Below are positions 28,701 to 36,500 of a DNA stretch of 64,000 nt, in pieces; the first letter of the stretch is position 1; every line of letters begins with the position of its first letter. The stretch is from a virus: the IMG/VR virus record IMGVR_UViG_3300007513_000004, positions 159,403-223,402 of that record; one strand, written 5' to 3'. The translations under genes and the position numbers were made by a program. Below the pieces are notes generated by a model, which searched no databases, was not told where the DNA came from, and was given only the letters and a program-made list of their open reading frames with translations.

Positions 28701-30964
28701 GGCTGGGAGCATGTTCCGCTTGAAAGCTGTAAGCATACATAAAGCGTTCCCACATTAGATCCTAAGATATCAGACACAAGAGCTTCAGAGCGCACAGTTA
28801 AACTAGTTGATGATTGATTTGCAAAAATTACCGAATAATCACCAACGCTATCTCCGTCTTGAAAAGACCCTATTAAATTCTGCATTAATGGATCTGTATA
28901 AAAGTTAACCGAAACTACATCTGTCAAACCCTTCCCTGTAAAGGTTAATGCCTTGGTTCCATAAAAGCTAGCATCTGCGGAGAAAACCAGTTTATCATCA
29001 ACAAAACCATTTGGCTTTATCTTGGTTAATGTGACTGCCTTTGGATATACTTCTATATTATTTCCTGGAACTCTTACAATTTGACCTATATCATCAACCA
29101 CATAAAGAGCATATTCTGTTTTTTCTGACTCAGAATAAATATCCAACCCACTTGCAGCACCACTGGATGACCCGCTTGATGTATAAGGAATCTCAAGAAC
29201 CCATTCATCGTCTGGAGCATCTTCGCTCTTTGTTTTTGTAAGCGGAATCCAAATAGGAGGAATCTGATCTTCAACACTTGTTAAAATATTTGGCCTATTA
29301 GAAGCAACAATATCTCTGGCCCCGATGGTTTTAGATTCGAAAAACTTTTCATCGTTTGTTTCGTCCGCAGGCATTCCATCTCTAAACCCGAGAAGAATAT
29401 CAGGTCTATTTGCCTCACCCAAAACATCCGAAGTTCTATTCGCGCCCACCTTTGCAAGCGGAACGGACAGCGGAAATCCAAGATCTTGAAATCTATATCT
29501 ATTAAATGCATTTATAAAAAAATACTGTTGCTCCAGACTGTCCTTTGCCGACTGAGAATAGGCTGTTAACATCTCTTTATTAAAAGCGGATACATCACCA
29601 CTATTTATATAATCTAAAAGAACTTTATATACTGCCTGAAAATCTTCTTTCGATATATCATCAACAGACACCACAGGGCTTGCAGAAGAATCTAAATACC
29701 CCTTTGTAAGAACCGGCGCTGTAAACATCTCTACAGCCTCCCAAGACTCCCTAAACCCCCTTACTCTGGGTGGCTTTTTCGGAGTTATAATTGGAGATAA
29801 AAAGAACTCATAAGACGCAGAGGCTTTGTCTGAATCTCTATTCGTATCATACAGCCCCTCTCTGCTAATCGCTATATAACCCTTATCTCCATATTCTGGA
29901 TATGTTGTATCACCCGCCATTAACTCACAGGCCGGTGGCGCTTGATATTCAAAAGCTTCTGCAGCATAATTATTTCCATTAAGAAATTCAAAACAAAATG
30001 TTATATACTCTTCCGAAGGCTCTCCTAGGTCGTACATATTTGTTGTGTATCCAGAGCTATCTCTTCCAGATAGGTCTGGCATTTTAATATATACCGAATC
30101 ATCGTTGGCCGTATAATATCCTATATCTGATTTAAACAAATCTCCAAGGATATAATCTTCTTCTATATGAAATATAGGAAATATATCAAGCAATATTTTG
30201 ACGATACTATCATCTTCTATATCAATAACACCATCGGTTTCAGCCCCTACCCCGGTCAGGTACTGTGATAACGTTTCAAATGTCTCGCCGGAAATTCCAA
30301 CGTAATTCTTTAGCCCAAACTCCTCATCTGCAGCATTAACCAAGATATCCAGCATATCTTTTAATACTTGCATCGGAATAAACTTAAATGTTCCAACCGT
30401 TTTTAGTCCAGATAATCTTATATTATCTTCAGCCAAAGGATCTAGCTTCTTCTGCAGGTCCGAAGCATCTTCTATGCTTTCTGAAATCATCCTTGTAAGC
30501 ACAATAGATGGAACGTTACCTTCATGCCAACCATCTGTAATAGACGGCATGCTTTCTAATGATTTATTTATTTTATTTCTAGCAGTTACAAGGCTGGCTA
30601 CTCGCGGAAATTCACTCGAAGTATCAACCCCCGGTGTAATAGCGCTTATATGAGCCTTTAATCTTCCAAGTCTATATTTATTAAGCTTTTTGCTATACGT
30701 AGCTTTTGTTGTGTTTATTTTCTTATCGGACTGTAAAGATATCTTTACAATTGATCCTCCAATTAATGGAATTTTTTCTTTATCTTTTGCAGCATCAGGA
30801 AATAAAATTTCCATATCTTTAATCTTAAGATTAGAACGCCCAGAGGATGCCGTGGACGAATCATTATCCTCTGGATTGCAATTTACGTATATTTTTGAAA
30901 ATTCTTCTTGAAGATTAATATCGCCAACTAATAGCGGAAGAATCTTAGATACATTATCACCCAT
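22748..30964 (-). CDS. 2738-residue baseplate-region protein with TIG-like domain, coiled coil and hydrophobic core
   Basis: This multidomain giant has no enzymatic motif that I recognise. An IPT/TIG-like Ig fold is suggested at about 640-745 (KALTFTGKGLTDVVSV), followed by a threonine/proline linker (TPTPTPIPDRDG). An alanine/glutamate-rich coiled coil runs from about 1291 to 1385. Residues about 1695-1785 are strongly hydrophobic with four or five membrane-helix-length runs (PIKVIFCIIDVICALL, LLHLLELLLCVILKIL), with another at 1811-1836 and WWPFFLLFPLFF near 2040. A calcium-loop-like DGDVDGDDWCDD lies near 1900. The C-terminus is a flexible Gly/Ser/Asp tail. It begins a run after the spike gene, with a 100-base leader holding a good extended -10 promoter. 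Baseplate localisation is inferred from its position; the hydrophobic block is unusual for a virion protein. Confidence 0.6.
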   Translation of the reverse strand: MGDNVSKILPLLVGDINLQEEFSKIYVNCNPEDNDSSTASSGRSNLKIKDMEILFPDAAKDKEKIPLIGGSIVKISLQSDKKINTTKATYSKKLNKYRLGRLKAHISAITPGVDTSSEFPRVASLVTARNKINKSLESMPSITDGWHEGNVPSIVLTRMISESIEDASDLQKKLDPLAEDNIRLSGLKTVGTFKFIPMQVLKDMLDILVNAADEEFGLKNYVGISGETFETLSQYLTGVGAETDGVIDIEDDSIVKILLDIFPIFHIEEDYILGDLFKSDIGYYTANDDSVYIKMPDLSGRDSSGYTTNMYDLGEPSEEYITFCFEFLNGNNYAAEAFEYQAPPACELMAGDTTYPEYGDKGYIAISREGLYDTNRDSDKASASYEFFLSPIITPKKPPRVRGFRESWEAVEMFTAPVLTKGYLDSSASPVVSVDDISKEDFQAVYKVLLDYINSGDVSAFNKEMLTAYSQSAKDSLEQQYFFINAFNRYRFQDLGFPLSVPLAKVGANRTSDVLGEANRPDILLGFRDGMPADETNDEKFFESKTIGARDIVASNRPNILTSVEDQIPPIWIPLTKTKSEDAPDDEWVLEIPYTSSGSSSGAASGLDIYSESEKTEYALYVVDDIGQIVRVPGNNIEVYPKAVTLTKIKPNGFVDDKLVFSADASFYGTKALTFTGKGLTDVVSVNFYTDPLMQNLIGSFQDGDSVGDYSVIFANQSSTSLTVRSEALVSDILGSNVGTLYVCLQLSSGTCSQPQTEEGATDPSPGFQIYVAAPGTDKIELPDITPTPTPIPDRDGFFVPKFRSETNAVHSIPLLMDGQNAEIKIKSKKPIFGGTFYAYIAILNDTGGKNLDILEEDIGWTGSGGTISEIEMATVASPNGASFHVPMKFGYEIGSSDFEYISKRKAILNFPGSAAASLNYSRFTELVGSEKEYPAYILITNEPLNEPGGPQALSSSDQSYGIIPLGAKDSKPGSELRPFITPPHILGFVATLPSALGGKPRIESNIPLDILNSDSNTLNKKIKNNNLSELTQGGHSSGISPFSIITSDGLDRLSVVFTGPKQARMSKMYKGYIGSKRLKPSRAGRIKYAENSYLVANYRNIRNIKDEGWTDVVISKKDRYFNVTYDSTLYNRTTVTFSNERYGGISDDVVDSSPVKDDGDITVLARGQDRPTTMLSGTLSRFTDSSGEESMSSIIFPGGNAGLTPLPLIANESYPLRPGGEEVGTKPSTNENAYYEFANPIKIYPSVDMVFGAEDGGDIYGMSLSDSPVNEEGKPGVEIIAIDTNGQTTVALSLSEMAAMYERIKEEAAATLEGMKAQLDAAKETMDEAGDAFEELQLDYDTAAAEYAAKEEAAQESLGDEALSAAEAEEQALEEARAAADAAGGLDSSSIGDDITNALDTAQGAVDDVMDGAQSVLDAIASGVAALNTLSDQLSSAGQMLNQIAEGVEQRASSMGPRPNDFTKVNINQVFIDKDAAIQSSGIDKFENEFKLVLSFRFEQVAAIKFNVPEIVEARINDPNEKLPYKSYGKKIFSTMIVNSDDNIYLRTIGTKKDTKFEVAGKRVKAKKGTPFTDGIYMNWIITIPDMSSFAVFGMSECMSISLTNSQENRMRLKRQMGNDIALNLDDKWPDQIFGGNRNKTGPAGKLQEELEMFFLKFTSVTLDKANIAKEFLQSFCDLSFHLTAELSLQLRNFKVLLIPIKVIFCIIDVICALLHPIRLVFAIIRLFLCLFDLILLLPQLSVPAMFLALLLHLLELLLCVILKILSIINAINEIITALVNAIEQKNYPAIVALEEAINEHLFSLEADLSVLEPIITILKLFLELLMLVFSFPCQIGADDDEEACIDPSQLAGLILGKVAPRGRIEPDALLPLAQTYTTLPVDNVKTWGNTPPDLLDGDVDGDDWCDDPAGICPSDILIDSSDELGTAVVSSNSGYAGNELPGLTDSATGDNLLVIEGGFFEGDSEGSGEMPNIDYPGLKFDDSDFNATFGLSFTRSVKKFAIFTGPDPRIVEFQFNDRGKTSIVSWWPFFLLFPLFFRKKTISELQTLDSPPMFLRSTDDSLHVCGGSSGEGEDGSDFDFISPIDGKTGIFLTKSGDGYQPKPLTVEIELQEASVNEETMVAEFNPVTVTKTFGNIPMIALVDDEFNVYFVEETDTGGGIIVTESGEIESINAKMINHPSAPKKRFGKEDQEVYRNIDPKSTILSGDPGAAATASGVAEYPVDGELVIKAQANASFLSGLAPSGTEYLPKTKQGAALEAAWTAFEISGEPDTDAGEGFVEGYEISWTNSGDAATSTASSFLVMETVADDTLEVSWEDAHKMPFPELGWAYDFGGGHRKEQKDLGNSLDSIKVFDFPRLYIVDVRQVADDIASACGASGPMELLLDLPGFEEDLGDIAITPTLDCLQEFLQHFKSEELDDDGVPLGIIPKLRHELAIGAVEDEDTGELKLALNPVPMPLIITKYDALKACVENSIDDTCRFVINPLNTTFKLLGDDDETPLTEYINPEQKDLATLIKSDIVDELDFDEMEGFPSITGAMEYASGVGDMIVAEAESKVLIELIPRDCYDEEISQALDLSDSIKIDFLTDDTGSARRIEVIAGEEDLVDKDESTYTLAVTADSPGKVVMRGTVCSVIIQAVTESGIIDTRGESEDASASSDVDCIEDAESTGDAEADSLLFAPGELMKVDRTLTILFVPKSGSDSGGGGASGKYGDDDRDESAKSAKPGPQTFGTKLEN

Positions 30965-30998
30965 ACTTAACCCTTAAACTAACTTGATTTACAAACTT

Positions 30999-31007
30999 AT
31001 TATACCA
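30999..31007 (-). promoter_or_regulatory. Extended -10 promoter ahead of the 2738-aa gene
   Basis: The minus strand reads TGGTATAAT, a perfect extended -10 (TGn plus TATAAT), ending 34 bases before the ATG at 30964. No good -35 box lies 17 bases upstream, which is tolerated by extended -10 promoters. It sits in one of the few longer gaps (30965-31064), as expected for the head of a transcription unit covering the baseplate genes. Confidence 0.5.
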
Positions 31008-31064
31008 ACTTATCTACACAAAGATTAAATAAATTAATTGATTATAAAATAGAAAATATAACAA

Positions 31065-33509
31065 CTATTCACTATCTGCTAAATCTGCCAACAAATCTGT
31101 GATGCACTGAATTTTCTTACCAACCTCTTCAGCCGCATCTAAAGGATTTGTCTTTGGCGAAGCAGCCGGATCATCAGAACATGGAGCTTTGTGCGTTTCT
31201 CTTGGCGGCCTGTTTGCCTGCCTTACCTCTATTCCGTTTCCTGCAAGAATAAGCTTTGCCGTACTCTCTAAGCATAAATTTCCATCATTTCTAATAATCA
31301 TTGGCGCTCCGGGCTTCATCCCAGCTATAACCAAGCCTGCCTCACTTATGGAAATAATATAATCCGAAGCATGATTTCCATCTTCGGCCGCCCATCCTTC
31401 TTGTCCGCAATATCCTTTATCTGTCATATTTACTCTTAATTCAAACCTGCCTTCGCTAAAGTTATCGCCCGTTCTGCCTCCAACATTAAGCAGGAAATCT
31501 CCATCGGTCTGAACGACCACGCTTCGACCCTCTGAATCTGTACCAAACCAAGCAACCAAGGCCCCTGCTGTATCTAAAACGATACTTTTACCGTCTTGAT
31601 TATCGGCCCCGACAGAGGTCTCTATTGATCCTTCGAAATTTAAATTAGCACTTTTTCCTCCAGACTCCTTTCTCGTGCCTTCGCCTTTGTCGGCACTCTC
31701 AGTGGCTAGTTCTTCGCTAATAGAGAATGAATTTGTATATGGAACATTGGTTTCTCCCGCGCCGCCGGAAAAACTTTTGCCAGCAACGAGAACCTCTCCG
31801 CCTGGATCCATAGCGGGTGGACCCGGATTAATCTCCACTGTGGACATAAATGTTACATCATTAGCGTCTGAGCCGTCTGCGTTTGGATCTTTAGACTTTC
31901 TCTCAAAGGACTGTCCAAGAGAATTCCCCAAAACAATACCTGGGCATGCAGTTACCGAGGTCGGAATATGAACACATTTTATTAAATTTCCAATAAGCAT
32001 TTCTGCTGCAGCATACATGTTATGATACTTTGTAGAGTTAACACGCACCTTTGTGCCGCCTGATGAATCAATTATATTTTTTAAATTATGAAAATAACCA
32101 TCTTCATTCGTATGTCTAACCCCGGTTTGTCTTGTATATTTAACATCCTCCTCTGTATCTGCAAACATAGCTTCTCTAGCAGCAGCTGTAGGATATATTT
32201 CCGTACCTTCTTCATTGCGCAGCGTAACAGGAATCTTTTCTGAAACACTCTCTGACGATGGCTTGCTTAAAGTTCCGCCCGAAGTTCTGTAGAATAAGGC
32301 ATCAGTAGGGTATAAAACATTGCCAGTGTTTGATGACTTTGGAACATTTAATTTTAAAATACCCTCTTTATCAATTGCACAAATAAAGTTATCATTATCA
32401 TTTGAGGTTGCTTCAGATAAAGAATTTGTAGATAACTGAAAATGATAACCAATCCCTCTTCTGCTTATTAATCTAGCAGATTCATAATCTTTATCAGAAA
32501 CTTCAGACGGAATTAGACCATTATCATCTCCTGTTTTTACAACTCCATAATTTGGATCTAAAACTTCTCCCCTATGATTTACAACATTACCACCTATAAT
32601 CTCTATCAATTGATGTGGAGCCAAATGTAATGCATTTCTACTTCCAATGGCCTTTATATCACTCTCCCTTTCATATATGCTAGGCACAGAAGATGCTCGA
32701 TTAACGACCTCTTGATCATACCCTATGTACCCTGAATGTTCAGAAAGCTCATTAATAACAAGTCTATATTCTGATATTGGAGGATTTCTCATTAACTCAT
32801 TTGAGGCAATATTAAGAGCCCCACGGCCAGGCCAAATACCTCTAGATTTACCATCCGTATTCTTAGGATACATCAAAACCTGATGTCCACAGGGAACTGC
32901 TGCACTAGCAGAGTTGCTTTGCGGATCAAACCTTATTGCATCACCAGAGACTAAACGACTACCTGTACTGACGGATTGAATTGTATGCCCAACGGTTGAT
33001 ACTTTTGTTTCAGTTCCGCGCAAACTTATATATAATCCACTTTTTTGATCATTTCCTAAATATATATTATTATCTGTACAAGAGCCTTCCAAAAGTAACT
33101 GCCCGCCGCCAAACGCCGCCAACTTCATGTCGTTTGTATTCATGGCCGCTATAGGATAATCCGTAGTAGCTGTCGGAACAAAATCGCCTGGCTCGACCCC
33201 CTGGCGGCCCTTCCAGCCGGGTGCCCGGTCGCTATTCGGCTTTGGGATAACCTTTAAAGCCTGAATAGTGCCTCGACTTCCTGGATGCACTCTAATGCAA
33301 AGAACTCTATCTCCTTTGTTTGGATGCCTAAATAGCCCCGAATCTCTTACTCCACCATAATAAAGAGGCGGAATTACAAAGCTGGTCCCAGTATCTTGAG
33401 AGCCCTTATGAACCGTAAGCTCTCCAGTCTTTTTGTTAACATCCAAAACAACTGCTTCAAATGGCCAAAACGATGTTATCTGTCCGGCAATATCTGAATT
33501 TCCACTCAC
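31065..33509 (-). CDS. Baseplate central spike protein with N-terminal OB fold
   Basis: The first ~90 residues fit the OB-fold of gpV/gp5-type spikes: FWPFEAVVLDVNKKTGELTV, then SGLFRHPNKGDRVLCIRVHPGS, where the GDRVL strand is typical. The rest (814 residues total, larger than P2 gpV) is beta-rich with glycine turns. Near the C-terminus are strands such as GLVIAGMKPGAPMIIRNDGNLCLESTAKLIL, resembling the repetitive beta-prism of spike needles. The start is GTG at 33509, preceded by AAAGGAG; no competing ATG fits. It follows the hub gene by 19 bases, the usual hub-then-spike order. It should sit at the tip of the tail tube and pierce the outer membrane or cell wall on contraction. No lysozyme motif is seen. 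Confidence 0.75.
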   Translation of the reverse strand: MSGNSDIAGQITSFWPFEAVVLDVNKKTGELTVHKGSQDTGTSFVIPPLYYGGVRDSGLFRHPNKGDRVLCIRVHPGSRGTIQALKVIPKPNSDRAPGWKGRQGVEPGDFVPTATTDYPIAAMNTNDMKLAAFGGGQLLLEGSCTDNNIYLGNDQKSGLYISLRGTETKVSTVGHTIQSVSTGSRLVSGDAIRFDPQSNSASAAVPCGHQVLMYPKNTDGKSRGIWPGRGALNIASNELMRNPPISEYRLVINELSEHSGYIGYDQEVVNRASSVPSIYERESDIKAIGSRNALHLAPHQLIEIIGGNVVNHRGEVLDPNYGVVKTGDDNGLIPSEVSDKDYESARLISRRGIGYHFQLSTNSLSEATSNDNDNFICAIDKEGILKLNVPKSSNTGNVLYPTDALFYRTSGGTLSKPSSESVSEKIPVTLRNEEGTEIYPTAAAREAMFADTEEDVKYTRQTGVRHTNEDGYFHNLKNIIDSSGGTKVRVNSTKYHNMYAAAEMLIGNLIKCVHIPTSVTACPGIVLGNSLGQSFERKSKDPNADGSDANDVTFMSTVEINPGPPAMDPGGEVLVAGKSFSGGAGETNVPYTNSFSISEELATESADKGEGTRKESGGKSANLNFEGSIETSVGADNQDGKSIVLDTAGALVAWFGTDSEGRSVVVQTDGDFLLNVGGRTGDNFSEGRFELRVNMTDKGYCGQEGWAAEDGNHASDYIISISEAGLVIAGMKPGAPMIIRNDGNLCLESTAKLILAGNGIEVRQANRPPRETHKAPCSDDPAASPKTNPLDAAEEVGKKIQCITDLLADLADSE

Positions 33510-33528
33510 TAAAACTTCTCCTTTAACT

Positions 33529-36500
33529 TTAACTTAATACGCTATTTGGTATGTCTATAATACCAACTTCAATAACATTTATTTCACCTGTAAAATTAAA
33601 CCCACTTATTTCATCTCTGAAGTCTAACCAGCTGTTTTGTTTGGGCCCGCCTTTTGGAAAAATACCCAAGGCTTTATTGCTGCTGATATCTCCGGAAAGA
33701 TCAGAAGTAAATACACCCAATAGCTTTCTATCCATGCATTTTATCTCACCAAGAGGATTCGTATCATCCTCTCTTGTAAGATATGATATCTGCTCTATAA
33801 TCTTTGTAGAATTTATCGGAGTTACTGGCATATTGTTTGGCAACTTCATAGATGTAAGCTCTTTTGTAGTACCCGTTGATCCGCCACCAAAAAGAGAACC
33901 AACACTTGTCATTGCCTGACTTATTCCATCCACAAGGTCATCGCCTCCAGAGTATGCATGATCTTGAGCTACTTGGCTCGGATTCTCCAAAAGAGATCTG
34001 ACTATTGCCATCTTTTCGCTAACATTTTGAATCGCCTCTGTATCGTCTGGATCTTTTACGAATCCTCTAACTAAAACATATCTAGTTCCCATCATTGAGC
34101 CTGATAGGTCCATCATCATATTTGTAAATCTTATTTGATTATCTTTATAATCTAACAGCTCTGCCATACCAGCGCCTCCAGTTGGAAATACAAGTGTCGA
34201 ATCTGGCTTCAACACTCTGTAACTATCATCTGTTGATTCCGTTCTATACATCAGAGCAGGATCCTCAAGGAAGTTGGAAACAAGATCCTGTCCAATAATA
34301 TCTAGCGGGCTTGGCAAATACTCTCCGGGAGGATGGCCGTAAATTAAAGAAAGGCTTGTCGTAAAACTTTGTCCACTATATGAAAAGCTATGGTTAACAG
34401 ATCTAACATAATAAAGCAATCCCTTTGCCGGAACATACACCGTATCTCCTGGCTGATAAAATTCATTTCCAGGTACAGAAATTTCTCCTCTATTTATATT
34501 CATTTTTTGTAACAATAATTCTAATATCGCATATGGCCTCGCCTGCCCTTCGGCATCACTTATAAAAGGAACATTTATTGGACCACCTGACTTATAGCCA
34601 TACTGTCTCCAAAGATCAAAGTCTGTTGCTCCAGCCCAAAAATACAAGCCATCTGTTCCAGAGTTTAAATTGGCCCCCATTCCTAGTGGCGCATCACCCT
34701 GCACATCCACTCGACAAAAGTCTGGTGGATTTTCTGTAAAGGTAGCAGATAGAATATATTCATCTTTCAATATATATCTCTTTCCTGATCCATATCCTAA
34801 AAAGTTTCTTGTATCATCTTCTATGAGATGATCAAAGACAGAACCCTCATTTGCATCTCCAGTTATAATATCAATAGCATTTTGAGTGCTTTCTGCTAAA
34901 TTCTCAAGAAACTCAACCCCATCTCCAGATATTATTCCATCTGCAACATCTATCTCATCAGAATCTTCGCCAGACTCAAGAATTCCCGAAATCTCCTCTA
35001 ACTCTTCTTGTTTTGACAAGTTTGCTTGCAACATAGAAACATAACTATCTCTTTGAGATATAGCTTTTTTAATTTTATCCAAAATTCCATTGTTTCCTGT
35101 AACCACACTGTCAATATCTTCTTCATCCATAAAGAATATTAAATCTTTATTCTTAAAACCTTCTTTTTTGTCAATGCCTATGCCTTGAGCGGGATCTCTT
35201 CCGAATTGCTTCTTAAAAGTATTTCTTATGCCATTTAGGTTGTCAATTGTTGCCAGGTGTTGCGCTGGAGGCCTTATCGTATTGCCGGTGCCAGAACTGC
35301 CTGCTGCTGTCATTATATCGTTAACAATACCAGCCTCTTCTTGAAAGATTGGATCAAAAATACCCAAAAGAGTCTCTGTGTCTCCAGATAAAATATCTCC
35401 ATTTTCCTGAAAAGCAGCCGTAACCTTTAGCCCATCTCCGAACAACGAATTATTACTCTCTGTTATATCTCCAGCAGTTCCTTCAAACTCTCTCTGCTTA
35501 AGCTGCAAGCCTCCAGTTTGTGGAGAGTTGGCTCCAAAGAAATTTGCAATATCCCCAAACACTCCGCCGGCAACGGGGGCTTGAACTCCAAAGAAATCTA
35601 ATGAATCTGGACCAGATAGCTGCATATTTGGAATTATCGTATGATCTGGATACCTTCCCATCATAAGGCATAATAATACAATCTTTACATTCAAAGTGTG
35701 TACCGATAAATATAATCCTTCAATTCTTGTTGAAAAAAGATTGGTTATAAACCCTGGCATAATATCTCTGCCAGTTTCCTCCTGCGTTCTTATAACTTCC
35801 TTTAAAATAGAAAGGGGTGTTCGATTCCAAAGAGGAGGTCTAAACTCTAAATGACCCTGACTGTTGCAAAAGAATTCCAGGTGCAAATACCTAGCTGCCT
35901 CATCACATTTTTGATAAGTATCAACAAAGGTTCCTTTAAATAATGGAAAACTTCCATTATTTAATGATAAAATAAATGGTTTAATATCAGCACTATCATA
36001 CTGATCTGATACAACAAATAAATTCCTATCCCTATTCAGCCTAACATCTTCAATTCTTCTTTGCGCCCCAATCAGCCTCATTGCTCTATTTATATCATGA
36101 TTTTCCTCTTCATCATCATCCAGCGGAAGGCCGGAGCTTGGACCAAACAAGCTTATTTCAATGCCAACATCGTCGGCCGAAGTTAATGCACTATTAAACT
36201 GAGTTCCAACCCTTATCTGTTCTTGAATCGCAGCATCAATTGTATCAATTTCAGCCTGCAATGTGGCAACCAAAGCGGCTGCCGGAATTCCCGTCTGAAC
36301 CCCGCTTCCAGCGTTTTTTTGAAGACTTCTCATCTTCTTTCTAAGTTTCACCTTTCTCTTTTGCAAATTTTTAACCTGATTATTAGCCGTAGATCGAACC
36401 CCAGCCTGATTAATCATCTGTTCTGCCGCAGAAGAGCTAACTGACGCCATTCTATATGGGTGAAAATTTCCATAATATTCATTTTGCTCTCTTACCGCCT

